A stretch of 64,000 bases of DNA from DASRRB01 sp036732755 (GTDB lineage: Bacteria > Planctomycetota > B15-G4 > SIAN01). Shown in pieces: positions 41,811-50,011 of this stretch. The stretch is taken from NCBI GenBank assembly GCA_036732755.1, contig DAINBU010000001.1, positions 109,378 through 173,377 of the forward strand, in the 5' to 3' direction. Each line of letters starts with the position of its first letter. Within the stretch, counting starts at the first letter, position 1. Both the position numbers and the translations under genes were made by a program. The notes below the pieces were generated by a model. That model searched no databases and was not told where the DNA came from. It worked only from the letters and a program-made list of their open reading frames with translations.

Positions 41811-42317
41811 ATGGGGAGCAAGAAGGGCGCGTTCATCGTCCTCGGGCTTCTGCTCGTCGTCGCCGTCGTGCTCCTAGTGGTCTGCGCGAAGCGCGGCGGG
41901 CAGGGCGATCCGGACTTCGGCGAGACGCTCGAGAGCTGGAAGAGCGGACTCCTCGCGAAGTTCGCGAAGAGCCAGGAGCTCGCGGCGAGCGACCTCTCTC
42001 CCAATCCGTTCAACGCGAAGGGCGAGTACACCGTCACCTCCTTCCCCGTCGAGTGCAAGGTGGCGAAGAGCGAGCGCGCCGTGCGCAGCGCGACGCTCGA
42101 GCTCGCGGGACCGGGGACGGTCGACGTGAGCTTCGTCGCCAAGCGCGAGGGGCGCGACCTCAAAGGGCACAAGAAGCTGTCGCGCTCGTCGATGATCGGG
42201 GAGGCGGACGACAAGGCGAAGATCGTCCTCACCGCCTTCGAGGCGGGCGGCTCGCTCACGATCACGAACCTCGGCGGCCCCGCCGCCACCGCGCTCCTGC
42301 GGTGGAAGGTGGAGTGA
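41811..42317 (+). CDS. Single-TM anchored protein, unknown, CIS operon
   Basis: A 168-residue protein. The ATG at 41811 has CAGGAG about 8 nt upstream; a GTG directly before it would add one residue. The N-terminus is a TM anchor (GAFIVLGLLLVVAVVLLVVC) ending at a Cys, which could be an unusual lipoprotein site or simply the helix end. The rest is a soluble beta-rich domain (EYTVTSFPVECKVAKSERAV, TVDVSFVAKREGRDLKGHKK, GGSLTITNLGGPAATALLRW). No family is recognised. Gaps of 40 nt upstream and 12 nt downstream place it in the CIS operon. Confidence 0.8.
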   Translation: MGSKKGAFIVLGLLLVVAVVLLVVCAKRGGQGDPDFGETLESWKSGLLAKFAKSQELAASDLSPNPFNAKGEYTVTSFPVECKVAKSERAVRSATLELAGPGTVDVSFVAKREGRDLKGHKKLSRSSMIGEADDKAKIVLTAFEAGGSLTITNLGGPAATALLRWKVE

Positions 42318-42329
42318 CGGGGGCAGCGC

Positions 42330-43118
42330 ATGGGCACCGTCGACCTCGTCGATCGCTTCCGGCTGCCGTGGTTCGTCGCCGGCCTGATCCTCTTCGTGCT
42401 CGCGCTGCTCGTCGACGTGGTCGGGACGAGCGTGCTCCCGTCGGTGCCGAAGGGCGGCGGCAACGTCGACAGTGCGATGTCGAAGGCGCTCGAAGGCTCG
42501 GGCATGTCGGCCGACGAGATCAAGGATGCGAAGAAGAGCGCGAGCGACCTGCCGAGCGAGGCGCCCGGGCTCGGCCTCAAGTACCTCGCGCTGCTCGACG
42601 GGCTGGTGGTCTTCTCGGTCCTGTTGATGGCGCTCGCGCTGCTGCTGCCCGACCGTGTGCAGGGGCGCCTGCAGGGGATCCTCTCGCTGATCGTCTCGCT
42701 GATCGGCGTGGTCGGCTCGATCATCCTCATCATCGTCGCGTTCGTGCTGCTGATGGTGATGGTCGCGATGTTCCTGGCGGTCCCGTTCGGGACGATCGCC
42801 TACCTCGCGATCTACGGCTCCTTCAACACCGGCGGCGCGACGGCGGTCCTCGGCGTCCTGATGCTGTTGAAGCTCGCGGCGTGCGTCTGCCTCGTGATCG
42901 CCCACCCGCGCTTCCTGCAGAACAAGGGGCTCGTCTTCCTGGTCCTGACCGCGCTGCTCGGCCAGTTCGTGCTGACCCTCCTGCACGCGATCGTCCCCGG
43001 CATCCTCTGCAGCATCACCGACACCCTCGGCGCGATCGTGATCGCCGTGCTCGCGCTCATCTGGCTGCTCGTGATGCTCGTCTTCTCGCTGATCTCGATC
43101 GTCAAGGCGGTCGTGTGA
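42330..43118 (+). CDS. Polytopic membrane protein, unknown, last gene of CIS operon
   Basis: A 262-residue protein with six TM helices by eye: FVAGLILFVLALLVDVVGTS, LDGLVVFSVLLMALALLLPD, LSLIVSLIGVVGSIILIIVA (continuing into FVLLMVMVAMFLAVPF), LGVLMLLKLAACVCLVIAHP, VFLVLTALLGQFVLTLLHAI, VIAVLALIWLLVMLVFSLIS. A soluble loop of about 60 residues (GGGNVDSAMSKALEGSGMSA) follows the first helix. No enzymatic motif is seen. It ends 27 nt from a convergent lipoprotein gene, which defines the 3' end of the operon. With its two upstream neighbours it may form a membrane complex with the CIS. Confidence 0.8.
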   Translation: MGTVDLVDRFRLPWFVAGLILFVLALLVDVVGTSVLPSVPKGGGNVDSAMSKALEGSGMSADEIKDAKKSASDLPSEAPGLGLKYLALLDGLVVFSVLLMALALLLPDRVQGRLQGILSLIVSLIGVVGSIILIIVAFVLLMVMVAMFLAVPFGTIAYLAIYGSFNTGGATAVLGVLMLLKLAACVCLVIAHPRFLQNKGLVFLVLTALLGQFVLTLLHAIVPGILCSITDTLGAIVIAVLALIWLLVMLVFSLISIVKAVV

Positions 43119-43145
43119 GGAACGACGGACGACTCACGCCCCGCG

Positions 43146-43520
43146 CTACTTCGCGCCCGGCCCGGAGGTCCCTTCGACCAGGCCGCTGATCTCCATGACG
43201 ACCGGCTGCACGAAGAACGAGATCGGCGGGAACACCCACCAGTAGTACGACTTGTCGGTCTGCTCGATGTTGATCCGCTTCGCGTTGCGGGAGCTCGCCT
43301 CGGCGGTGAACTCGCGGACGGCCGTCTCGATCGAGGCGTCGCCGAGGAGCGAGAAGACGAACAGGCCGTGGATCGCGTAGACGGTCGTCTGCTGGTACTC
43401 GGCCGGCACGCCGCGGATGTCGAGGACGCCGCTCCAGGCGGTGCAGTGGGAGTGCGAGGTGCAGCCGCCGAGGGGGAAAAGCGCGAGGAGGGCGGCGAGG
43501 AACGGACGCTTCGATCGCAT
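43146..43520 (-). CDS. Small lipoprotein, unknown
   Basis: A 124-residue protein. The ATG at 43520 begins MRSKRPFLAALLALFPLGGC, a lipoprotein signal with lipobox LGGC. The mature part contains YAIHGLFVFSLLGDASIETA and a C-terminal hydrophobic stretch (WWVFPPISFFVQPVVMEISG). It resembles Bor/Iss-like small lipoproteins in size and in the VYAIHGLF-type segment, but I do not assign that family. It is convergent with the CIS operon and divergent from the lipoprotein at 43728, which shares the MRSKR start. Confidence 0.72.
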   Translation of the reverse strand: MRSKRPFLAALLALFPLGGCTSHSHCTAWSGVLDIRGVPAEYQQTTVYAIHGLFVFSLLGDASIETAVREFTAEASSRNAKRINIEQTDKSYYWWVFPPISFFVQPVVMEISGLVEGTSGPGAK

Positions 43521-43727
43521 GAGGGTGGCTCCATCGTGCGCGGCGCCCGGCCGCGCGGTCGCGCGAGTGTAGGCGCGGTCGTCGTCGCCCGCTCGGCCTC
43601 GGCGTCGTCGCTCGCACTTGCCGGCGCCGTGCGGCATGATCCCGCCGACCCGTTCAGGAGGAGCTCCGCGCAGCGCGGCGCGCGAACGGGACGGCGACCC
43701 GCGACGGGTCAGGCGAGGAGTCGAGCG

Positions 43728-44123
43728 ATGAGGTCGAAGCGTCTCGGGCTGGCGGTCGTGGTGCTCGCCTTTGCGGCGTGCGCGACGAACGCGGGCGTCT
43801 GGAACGACAGCTACACGAACATGGACCAGAAGCTCCTGCGCACGGAGATCGAGAAGACGCTGCACGCCGACTCGTGGACGACCCGCGAGGAGAACAACCT
43901 CCTGATCGGCGAGAAGAAGGACGGCGCCGGCCACATGACCGCGGCGATCTTCACGTTCCAGGAGGCGGGGAAGGGCAGCTCCTACGAGCTGACCGGCAAG
44001 AGCGGCCACGTCGTGAACTGGCTGACCTTCGGGATCCTCGGCGCCGCGACCAAGCGCAAGGCGGTGCTGTCGTGCACCGGCTTCGTCGAGAAGTTCCAGG
44101 CGGACCACCCGCACCCGAAGTGA
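43728..44123 (+). CDS. Small lipoprotein, unknown
   Basis: A 131-residue protein. The ATG at 43728 has GGCGAGGAG upstream and opens a lipoprotein signal (MRSKRLGLAVVVLAFAAC). The mature protein contains MDQKLLRTEIEKTLHADSWT, then KKDGAGHMTAAIFTFQEAGK, and a later GHVVNWLTFGILGAATK segment. No family is recognised. It is divergent from the 43520 lipoprotein across 207 nt that probably hold both promoters, and convergent with the PilT-like gene 16 nt away. Confidence 0.75.
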   Translation: MRSKRLGLAVVVLAFAACATNAGVWNDSYTNMDQKLLRTEIEKTLHADSWTTREENNLLIGEKKDGAGHMTAAIFTFQEAGKGSSYELTGKSGHVVNWLTFGILGAATKRKAVLSCTGFVEKFQADHPHPK

Positions 44124-44139
44124 GCGCGGGCGGAGCGGC

Positions 44140-45210
44140 TCAAGACGGAACGGTGGCGGGGCGGCGCTCGAAGCGGGCGCGCTGGTGCGCGCAGGCGAGC
44201 GCGTCGTCGCGCCAGATCAGGTCGTCGCGCAGGAGGCGCTCGAGCGAGTCGTCGAGGCGGTGCATGCCGCGCGCCTTGCCGCCCTGGATCGCGTTGGCGA
44301 TCTCGTGCGAGCGGCCGTCGCGGACGATCGCGGCGATCGCGGGCGTCGCGACCATGAGCTCGGTCGCCGGGATGCGCCCGCCGCCCTTCTTCCGCTTGAG
44401 CAGCACCTGCGAGAGGACGCCGGTGAGGCTCTCGGCGAGCATCGCGCGCACCTGCGCCTGCTCCGCGACCGGGAAGACGTCGACGATGCGGTCGACCGAC
44501 TGCGCGGCGTCGTTGGTGTGCAGCGTGGCGTAGACCAGCATCCCGGTCTCCGCCGCGGTGAGCGCGGCGCGCATCGTCTCGACGTCGCGCAGCTCGCCGA
44601 CCTGGAGCACGTTGCAGTCGGCGCGCAGCGCGTCGCGCACGCCGGTCGCGAAGTCGGGAACGTCGTCGCCGACGGCGCGCTGCTGGATGACCGAGACCTG
44701 GCTCTTGTGCACGAACTCGACCGGGTCCTCGAGCGTGATCACGTGGCGCGCGTGCTGGTGGTTGATCACGTCGATCAGCGCGGCGAGCGTCGAGCTCTTG
44801 CCGGAGCCGGTCGCGCCGGTGACGAGCACGAGGCCGCGGCGCACGTGCGCGAGCTGCTCGACCTCGCGCGGCAGGCCGAGCTCGGCGAGCGTGCGGATGC
44901 GCGCGTCGATGCGGCGCAGCGCGGCGGAGAGGCCGGCCGCGTCGCGGAAGAAGTTGCCGCGATAGCGCGTGCCGTGCTCGTCGACGCAGGCGCAGTCGAC
45001 CTCGCCGTCGCGCGCGAGGCGCTGGCGCTGCGCGTCGGTCAGCAGCCCCTCGAGCACGCGCGCGAGGTCGGCCAGCGTCGGCGCCGGCATCCCCTCGAGG
45101 ACGGACATCTCGCCGTCCAGGCGCACGCGCGGCGCCTGGCCGCTGCGCAGGTGGACGTCGGAGGCCTCGAGCGCGCTCGCGGCGCGGAAGATCGCCTGCA
45201 GGTCGATCAC
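44140..45210 (-). CDS. pilT: PilT-type twitching/retraction ATPase
   Basis: A 356-residue secretion-type ATPase of the PilT/PilU group. The N-terminal PAS-like domain (MIDLQAIFRAASALEASDVH) precedes a canonical Walker A, TGATGSGKSSTLAALID, then the Asp box LEDPVEFVHKSQVSVIQQR, a Walker B region VLQVGELRDVETMRAALTAA and the His box MLVYATLHTNDAAQSVDRI. PilT disassembles type IV pili at the inner-membrane motor. It lies 10 nt after a second PilT-like gene, an operon pair. No pilin or PilB genes are in the window. PilU rather than PilT is possible. Confidence 0.92.
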   Translation of the reverse strand: MIDLQAIFRAASALEASDVHLRSGQAPRVRLDGEMSVLEGMPAPTLADLARVLEGLLTDAQRQRLARDGEVDCACVDEHGTRYRGNFFRDAAGLSAALRRIDARIRTLAELGLPREVEQLAHVRRGLVLVTGATGSGKSSTLAALIDVINHQHARHVITLEDPVEFVHKSQVSVIQQRAVGDDVPDFATGVRDALRADCNVLQVGELRDVETMRAALTAAETGMLVYATLHTNDAAQSVDRIVDVFPVAEQAQVRAMLAESLTGVLSQVLLKRKKGGGRIPATELMVATPAIAAIVRDGRSHEIANAIQGGKARGMHRLDDSLERLLRDDLIWRDDALACAHQRARFERRPATVPS

Positions 45211-45220
45211 GGGGAGCTCC

Positions 45221-46528
45221 TCAGGCGACCTGCGGGATGAGGTCGGGGTCGGTGGCGCGCGCGCGCGCCTCGTCGGCGGAGATGCGGCTCGCCTTGACGA
45301 GCGCCGCCAGCGACTCGTCCATCAGGCACATCCCGTCGCGCCGGCTCATCTGCATCACGGCCGGGATCTGGAACATGCGGTCCTCGCGGATGAGGTTCGC
45401 GACCGCGGGGTTCACGTGCAGGATCTCGGCGGCGAGCACGCGGCCGGTGCCGTCGCTCGACGGCACGAGCTGCTGGCAGACGATGGTGCGCAGCACGTTG
45501 GCGAGCACGGTGCGCGCGTGCTCGCGCTGCTGGATCGGGAACTGGTCGAGGATGCGGTGGATCGTGCGGTCGGCGCTGCTCGTGTGCAGCGTCGCGAGCA
45601 CGAGGTGGCCCGTCTCCGCGGCGGTGAGCGCGATCGAGGCGGTCTCCCGGTCGCGCATCTCGCCGATCACGATCACGTCGGGGTCCTCGCGCAGCGCGGC
45701 GCGCAGCGCGCTCGAGAAGTCGCGCGTGTGGGCGCCGACCTCGCGCTGCGAGAAGAGCGCCCTCTTCGCTTCGAAGCGGACCTCGATCGGGTCCTCGATC
45801 GTGACCACGTGGACGGCGCGCGTGGCGTTGATCGTCTGGAGCAGCGCGGCGAGCGTGGTCGACTTGCCCGACCCGACCGCGCCGGTGATCAGCACCAGCC
45901 CCTGGTCGAGCCGGCAGACCTGCTGCAGCTGCGGCGGCAGGCCGAGCGTCGAGAAGTCGCGCGCCTGGTCCGGGATCGCGCGCAGGACGCCGGAGACGGC
46001 GCGGCCGTGCGCGCCGCCGTGCTCGAAGACGTGGAGGCGGAAGCGGCCGGCGCGCGGATCGACCAGCGCGGCGTCGAGGCTGCGCTTCGCCTCGAGCTCG
46101 CGGCGCTGGTCGGACGGGAGCGCGTCGACGAGCAGGTCGCGACAGCGCTCGCTCGTGAGCGGCGGCACCTCGAGCTCGCGCAGCACGCCCTCGATGCGGA
46201 CGATCGGCGGCCGGCCCGGGGTCAGGTGGAGGTCGGAGGCGTTGAGCTCGCGCGCGACGCTCAGGAAGTCGCCGAGCGGCCGCCCCGCGAGGCGCTGCGC
46301 CAGCGACTCCGTTCCTGCGGCGGCGACCTGCGCCGCGTCGAGCTTGCGCTTCTGGACGCGCAGGATCCCGCGCAGGCTGTTCTCGTCGACGAGCCCCTGC
46401 GCGGCGAGCAGGTCGCCGAGCCGCTTGCGCGGGACGCCGCGGCGCTGCGTCTCGAGCGCGCTCTTGAGCTGCGCCTCGGTGACGATGCCGAAGTTGACGA
46501 GCAGTTGGCCGAGGAGGACGGGTTGCAT
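45221..46528 (-). CDS. PilT-like ATPase with N-terminal MshEN/GspE-N-type domain
   Basis: A 435-residue ATPase. Residues 1-70 are an MshEN-like helical domain (LLGQLLVNFGIVTEAQLKSA, GDLLAAQGLVDENSLRGILR), which in MshE-type assembly ATPases binds c-di-GMP. The rest is PilT-like: ELNASDLHLTPGRPPIVRIE, Walker A TGAVGSGKSTTLAALLQT, VVTIEDPIEVRFEAKRALFS, Walker B DVIVIGEMRDRETASIALTA, LVLATLHTSSADRTIHRILD. The combination of an assembly-type N domain with a retraction-type core is uncommon. It is upstream of, and almost contiguous with, the PilT gene. Ligand binding by the short N domain is inferred, not seen. Confidence 0.9.
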   Translation of the reverse strand: MQPVLLGQLLVNFGIVTEAQLKSALETQRRGVPRKRLGDLLAAQGLVDENSLRGILRVQKRKLDAAQVAAAGTESLAQRLAGRPLGDFLSVARELNASDLHLTPGRPPIVRIEGVLRELEVPPLTSERCRDLLVDALPSDQRRELEAKRSLDAALVDPRAGRFRLHVFEHGGAHGRAVSGVLRAIPDQARDFSTLGLPPQLQQVCRLDQGLVLITGAVGSGKSTTLAALLQTINATRAVHVVTIEDPIEVRFEAKRALFSQREVGAHTRDFSSALRAALREDPDVIVIGEMRDRETASIALTAAETGHLVLATLHTSSADRTIHRILDQFPIQQREHARTVLANVLRTIVCQQLVPSSDGTGRVLAAEILHVNPAVANLIREDRMFQIPAVMQMSRRDGMCLMDESLAALVKASRISADEARARATDPDLIPQVA

Positions 46529-46631
46529 GGGAGACCCCGTACCCCGAGTCGGCTGAATGGAAAGGAGCGGCTCAAGCCTGCATTCGCTTCTCGGAATTCA
46601 TTTCCGGCGCGATGCGATGCGGCGCGGCGGC

Positions 46632-47648
46632 TCAGCGATCGGCGCAGGGAGCGCGCAGGCCGGCGAGCGCGTCGGGCGTCGGATCGGCCGCGGGCGCGGC
46701 GGCGCTCCAGACGTCGCAGCCGGGGAAGGACGCGGCGAAGCCGTACCAGCGGCCCCACACCACGAACGGCGCCGCGGCGGCGTCGACCGCCTCCGCGCGC
46801 CCGAGCCCGTGGCCGTCCTGGTCGACGCGCACTTCGGCGCGGCCGACGCGATCGACGAAGGGCCCGCCGCGCTTGGCGAGCTCGCTCGCGGGATAGAAGC
46901 GGGCGAAGCCGTCCGCGACGACGCCCAGCCCGAGCTCGAGCTCCTCGCGCCGCCCGTCCGGATGGCCGAAGGTGCGCCGGAACCAGGGCGGCATGTAGCC
47001 GGCCGGCCGGCGCGCGAGCTTCTCGACGCCGGCGATCCACATCCGGCCGTAGAGCGACGTGTCGGCGCGCACGAGCTCGAGCCCGGGCCGCGCCGCGCGC
47101 GCCTCGACGGCGCGCATGCGCGCCACCGGCAACGTCGCCATCGTCTTGCCGGCGAGCGGGCCCGCGAGCGCCTCGCCCGTGAAGATGTTCCAGTAGGAGC
47201 CGGTCTCGTCGTCGCGCAGCAGCACGACGCCGTTCGACAGCCCGCCCGCGCTCACGTGCAGCGTGCGGCCGTCGACGACCGGCGTGAGCGCGACCGCGGA
47301 GTCGCAGACGATGCAGTAGGCGAGCGCGATCGGACGGCCGCCGAGCGTGCCCTCCGCGACGTGGTGGTACGACATCTCGCTCAGGACCAGCGCGCGCGCT
47401 TCGCCGTCGCGGTCGAGGATGACGAGCTCGGTGTCGTCGGCGAGGTCGTCGGCATCGACCTCGGAGAGCTTCGTCCCGTGGTCGGGCAGCCGGAAGCGCG
47501 GGAACTCGTCGGCGTCGGCGAGGATCGCCTTCTCCGGTCCGCGCGGCGTCTGGACCGTCGTCGCCGGAGTGAAGAGGCCGGGCATGCAGGCCGTGGCGGA
47601 CGTGGCGAGCAGGGCGACGGCGAGGCGGGGCAGGAGTCCAGGGTGCAT
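46632..47648 (-). CDS. DUF3179 domain lipoprotein
   Basis: A 338-residue protein. The ATG at 47648 begins a signal ending TSATAC, a probable lipobox. The body is a DUF3179 domain: FPRFRLPDHGTKLSEVDADD, ALVLSEMSYHHVAEGTLGG, IALAYCIVCDSAVALTPVV with the family Cys pair, GVVLLRDDETGSYWNIFTGE and PLAGKTMATLPVARM. This family is frequent in planctomycetes and other environmental bacteria and has no defined function. It sits 103 nt upstream of the PilT-like pair on the same strand. Confidence 0.87.
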   Translation of the reverse strand: MHPGLLPRLAVALLATSATACMPGLFTPATTVQTPRGPEKAILADADEFPRFRLPDHGTKLSEVDADDLADDTELVILDRDGEARALVLSEMSYHHVAEGTLGGRPIALAYCIVCDSAVALTPVVDGRTLHVSAGGLSNGVVLLRDDETGSYWNIFTGEALAGPLAGKTMATLPVARMRAVEARAARPGLELVRADTSLYGRMWIAGVEKLARRPAGYMPPWFRRTFGHPDGRREELELGLGVVADGFARFYPASELAKRGGPFVDRVGRAEVRVDQDGHGLGRAEAVDAAAAPFVVWGRWYGFAASFPGCDVWSAAAPAADPTPDALAGLRAPCADR

Positions 47649-47806
47649 GGAGGGGGCGCGGCCTTGGCAACCGATGTACCGGGCGGAGCTTCCCGCGAAG
47701 CTGCCCGACGGATCGAAGGAAGTTCCCGTCCGGCCTCGGCCCCACGGGACGGCGCGTCCCGCGGGTGGGGCGTCGGGACCCAAGGTACCACCGGTTCGCC
47801 CGCCCG

Positions 47807-50011
47807 TCAGCGCGGCCGCGCGCAGATCTCCAGCGTGAGGAGATTGAGCGCGGTGGCATAGACGCGGCCGCCCTGCGCGCTCCACGCGTCGGCCGGCGGG
47901 AAGGAGCCGGCGCCATCGCCCTGCTTCGACTGGTGAGCGACGAGCTCGCCCGCGACGCCCGCCTTCCACGCCGTCCACGCGTCGCCGCCGGCGAGCATCA
48001 GCCCGCGCGTCGCGAAGTACCAGTAGTAGAAGTCGGTCGTCGCCCCCTTCTCGTCCCACTTCGCGGGCTGCGCGGCGAGGAGCGCGATCTGCTTCGGGAC
48101 GAGCGGGTCGCCGGCGCCGGCGCCTGCGACCGACAAGCGCGCATTGAGGGAGATCGCCGACAGGCACTCCGACGATTGCGCGGGGAAGCGCGCCATCGCC
48201 TCGGTCGTGCGCGCCGTGAAGCCTCCCCTCTGCTGGTATCCGGTCCGGCCCGTCGTCGGATCGGTCATCTCGTCGAGGAAGGCGAGCCCGCCCTTCAGCG
48301 CACCGCCGAGCTCGTCGCCGGGAACTTCGAAGCCCGAGGTCCGCGCGCCGCCGAGCACGAGGAGCACGAGGCCGGTGAGCGAGGTGTCGTTGTCGCCGTC
48401 GCGCTCGCCGTAGCGCCAGCCGCGGTACGGGTTGCGGATGCGGAAGAGATAGTCGATCGCCCGCCGGGACGGATCCTTCCAGCGTCCTTTCGGGTCGAGC
48501 CCCGTGGCGTCGACCAGCGCGAGCGTCGCGTAGGCGTGCTCGTAGTGCGCGTGGGACGAAGGCGGACCGGGCGTCCGGATCAGGCCCTTGATCGTGTCCT
48601 GCTTCGCGACGAGCCAGTCGAGCGCGCGCGTGACGGCGGGCTTCAGCTTCTCGTCACCGACGCCGAGCAGCGCCTCGGCCGCGAGCGCCGTGACGCCCAC
48701 GTCGAACTTCGCGTCGCCCGGACCGGCGCACGCGGCGTCCTTGCAGCGCGCGTCGAAGGCGGCGGCGCTCCAGTGGCCGTCCTCCTCCTGGTGGCGGAGG
48801 AGCCAGTCGACGCCGGCGCGGACCGCCTCGACCGTCGCATCGGCGGCGCGCGGAGCGGCGGCGGCGGGCGCGGCCGGCGGCTCCTGCGCGGACGGTGGAG
48901 CGACGCTCGCTGCGATCGGTGGCGCGCCGCGCGCGGCGAGCGCGACGAGGAGCGCGGCGGCGGCGGCGCCCGCGGCGAGGCGTGCGCGCGGCGTCATGCG
49001 GGAGGCGGCGGGCGTCGGATCGACGATGCGGAGCAGACGGCGCTTCATGGTGCGACCTCCTCTCGAAAGGGCGAGCGCCTCGGCCGCCGGCGCGCGGCTC
49101 GACCGCTCGATCAACCGCAACAGCGTCTCGGCGCAGGCCGGTCGCGCCGCGACCGGGAGCTCGGACAGCGCGGCGTCGTCGCACGCTTGCTCGCGCTCGT
49201 GCGCGAGCCGGGCGCCGGCGATCCAGGCGGTGGGGTGGAAGAAGGCGGCAATGCGCACGAGGCGCTCGAAGAGCGCGAGGCGCGGGTCGCGCCGGCGGAC
49301 GTGGGCGAGCTCGTGCAGCAGCACGAAGGTCATCCCGTCGTCGCCCGCCGCCGCGCGCAGGCCGGGCGGCAGCACGACGACCGGCCGCAAGACGCCGCAG
49401 GTCGACGGCGCCGGCAGCTCGTCACTCACGACGAGCGGCGGCAGCTGGCGCAGCCCGGCGCGGCGCGCCAGCTCGGCGGCCGGAAGCGGCAGCTCGGAGT
49501 CGGGGAGCGCGGTCGCGCGCCGCAGCGCCGCGCGCGTCCGCCCGTGGCTGCGCGCGAAGCGGACCAGGAGCGCGCCGACGACGGCGAGCCAGGCCACGAA
49601 GAGGAGCGTCGCGGCGGTCGGCCGACCGTCCGGCCCGGAGGCGCGGGCGAGGGCGGCCGGCGTCGCGCGCGCGGCGTCCGGGCGCCGCGCGTCCGCCGCC
49701 GCAACGTCGGGAAGCGCGCGCGGCGCCTGCAGCGACGGCGGCCGCGGACCGAATTCGAACGGCGCGAGCGCCGCGGTGACGCGCCGCGGGATCCACGCCG
49801 CGGGGACGAGCCGCTCGACCGGCAGCGCCAGGACGGCGAGGGCCGCCAACCAGAGCGCACTTCGGAAATGGGGGGCGCCCCGGCCACGGCGCACGCACTG
49901 CAGGAGCAGCACGATCGCGGCGACCGGCACCAGGATGACGAGCCCCGCCTCCGCGCGCTCGCGCAGGAACGCCAGCCACGCCGCGGCCATCGTGTCGATC
50001 GCCGCGCTCAC
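47807..50011 (-). CDS. M56 (BlaR1-like) membrane metallopeptidase fused to alpha/alpha-toroid domain
   Basis: A 734-residue fusion. The GTG at 50011 overlaps the TGA stop of the BlaI gene (GTGA); an internal ATG at 49990 is the alternative. The first 430 residues are an M56 peptidase: TM helices (AGLVILVPVAAIVLLLQCVR, ATLLFVAWLAVVGALLV), STCGVLRPVVVLPPGLRAA, the zinc motif FVLLHELAHVRRRDPRLALF and HEREQACDDAALSELP. A further TM helix is near 445. Residues 490-734 are a toroid domain (FDARCKDAACAGPGDAKFDV, NPYRGWRYGERDGDNDTSLT, GRTGYQQRGGFTARTTEAMA, TDFYYWYFATRGLMLAGGDA, DAWSAQGGRVYATALNLLTL) paralogous to the protein at 11087. BlaR1 senses beta-lactams with a penicillin-binding domain; here that domain is replaced. 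Signal-dependent cleavage of the adjacent BlaI is the expected mechanism. Confidence 0.92.
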   Translation of the reverse strand: MSAAIDTMAAAWLAFLRERAEAGLVILVPVAAIVLLLQCVRRGRGAPHFRSALWLAALAVLALPVERLVPAAWIPRRVTAALAPFEFGPRPPSLQAPRALPDVAAADARRPDAARATPAALARASGPDGRPTAATLLFVAWLAVVGALLVRFARSHGRTRAALRRATALPDSELPLPAAELARRAGLRQLPPLVVSDELPAPSTCGVLRPVVVLPPGLRAAAGDDGMTFVLLHELAHVRRRDPRLALFERLVRIAAFFHPTAWIAGARLAHEREQACDDAALSELPVAARPACAETLLRLIERSSRAPAAEALALSRGGRTMKRRLLRIVDPTPAASRMTPRARLAAGAAAAALLVALAARGAPPIAASVAPPSAQEPPAAPAAAAPRAADATVEAVRAGVDWLLRHQEEDGHWSAAAFDARCKDAACAGPGDAKFDVGVTALAAEALLGVGDEKLKPAVTRALDWLVAKQDTIKGLIRTPGPPSSHAHYEHAYATLALVDATGLDPKGRWKDPSRRAIDYLFRIRNPYRGWRYGERDGDNDTSLTGLVLLVLGGARTSGFEVPGDELGGALKGGLAFLDEMTDPTTGRTGYQQRGGFTARTTEAMARFPAQSSECLSAISLNARLSVAGAGAGDPLVPKQIALLAAQPAKWDEKGATTDFYYWYFATRGLMLAGGDAWTAWKAGVAGELVAHQSKQGDGAGSFPPADAWSAQGGRVYATALNLLTLEICARPR

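Noticed and set aside
47740..47780. GC hairpin (CGGGACG/CGTCCCG) as a terminator after the M56 gene.
   Set aside because: The stem is only 7 bp and is not followed by a T tract on either strand.
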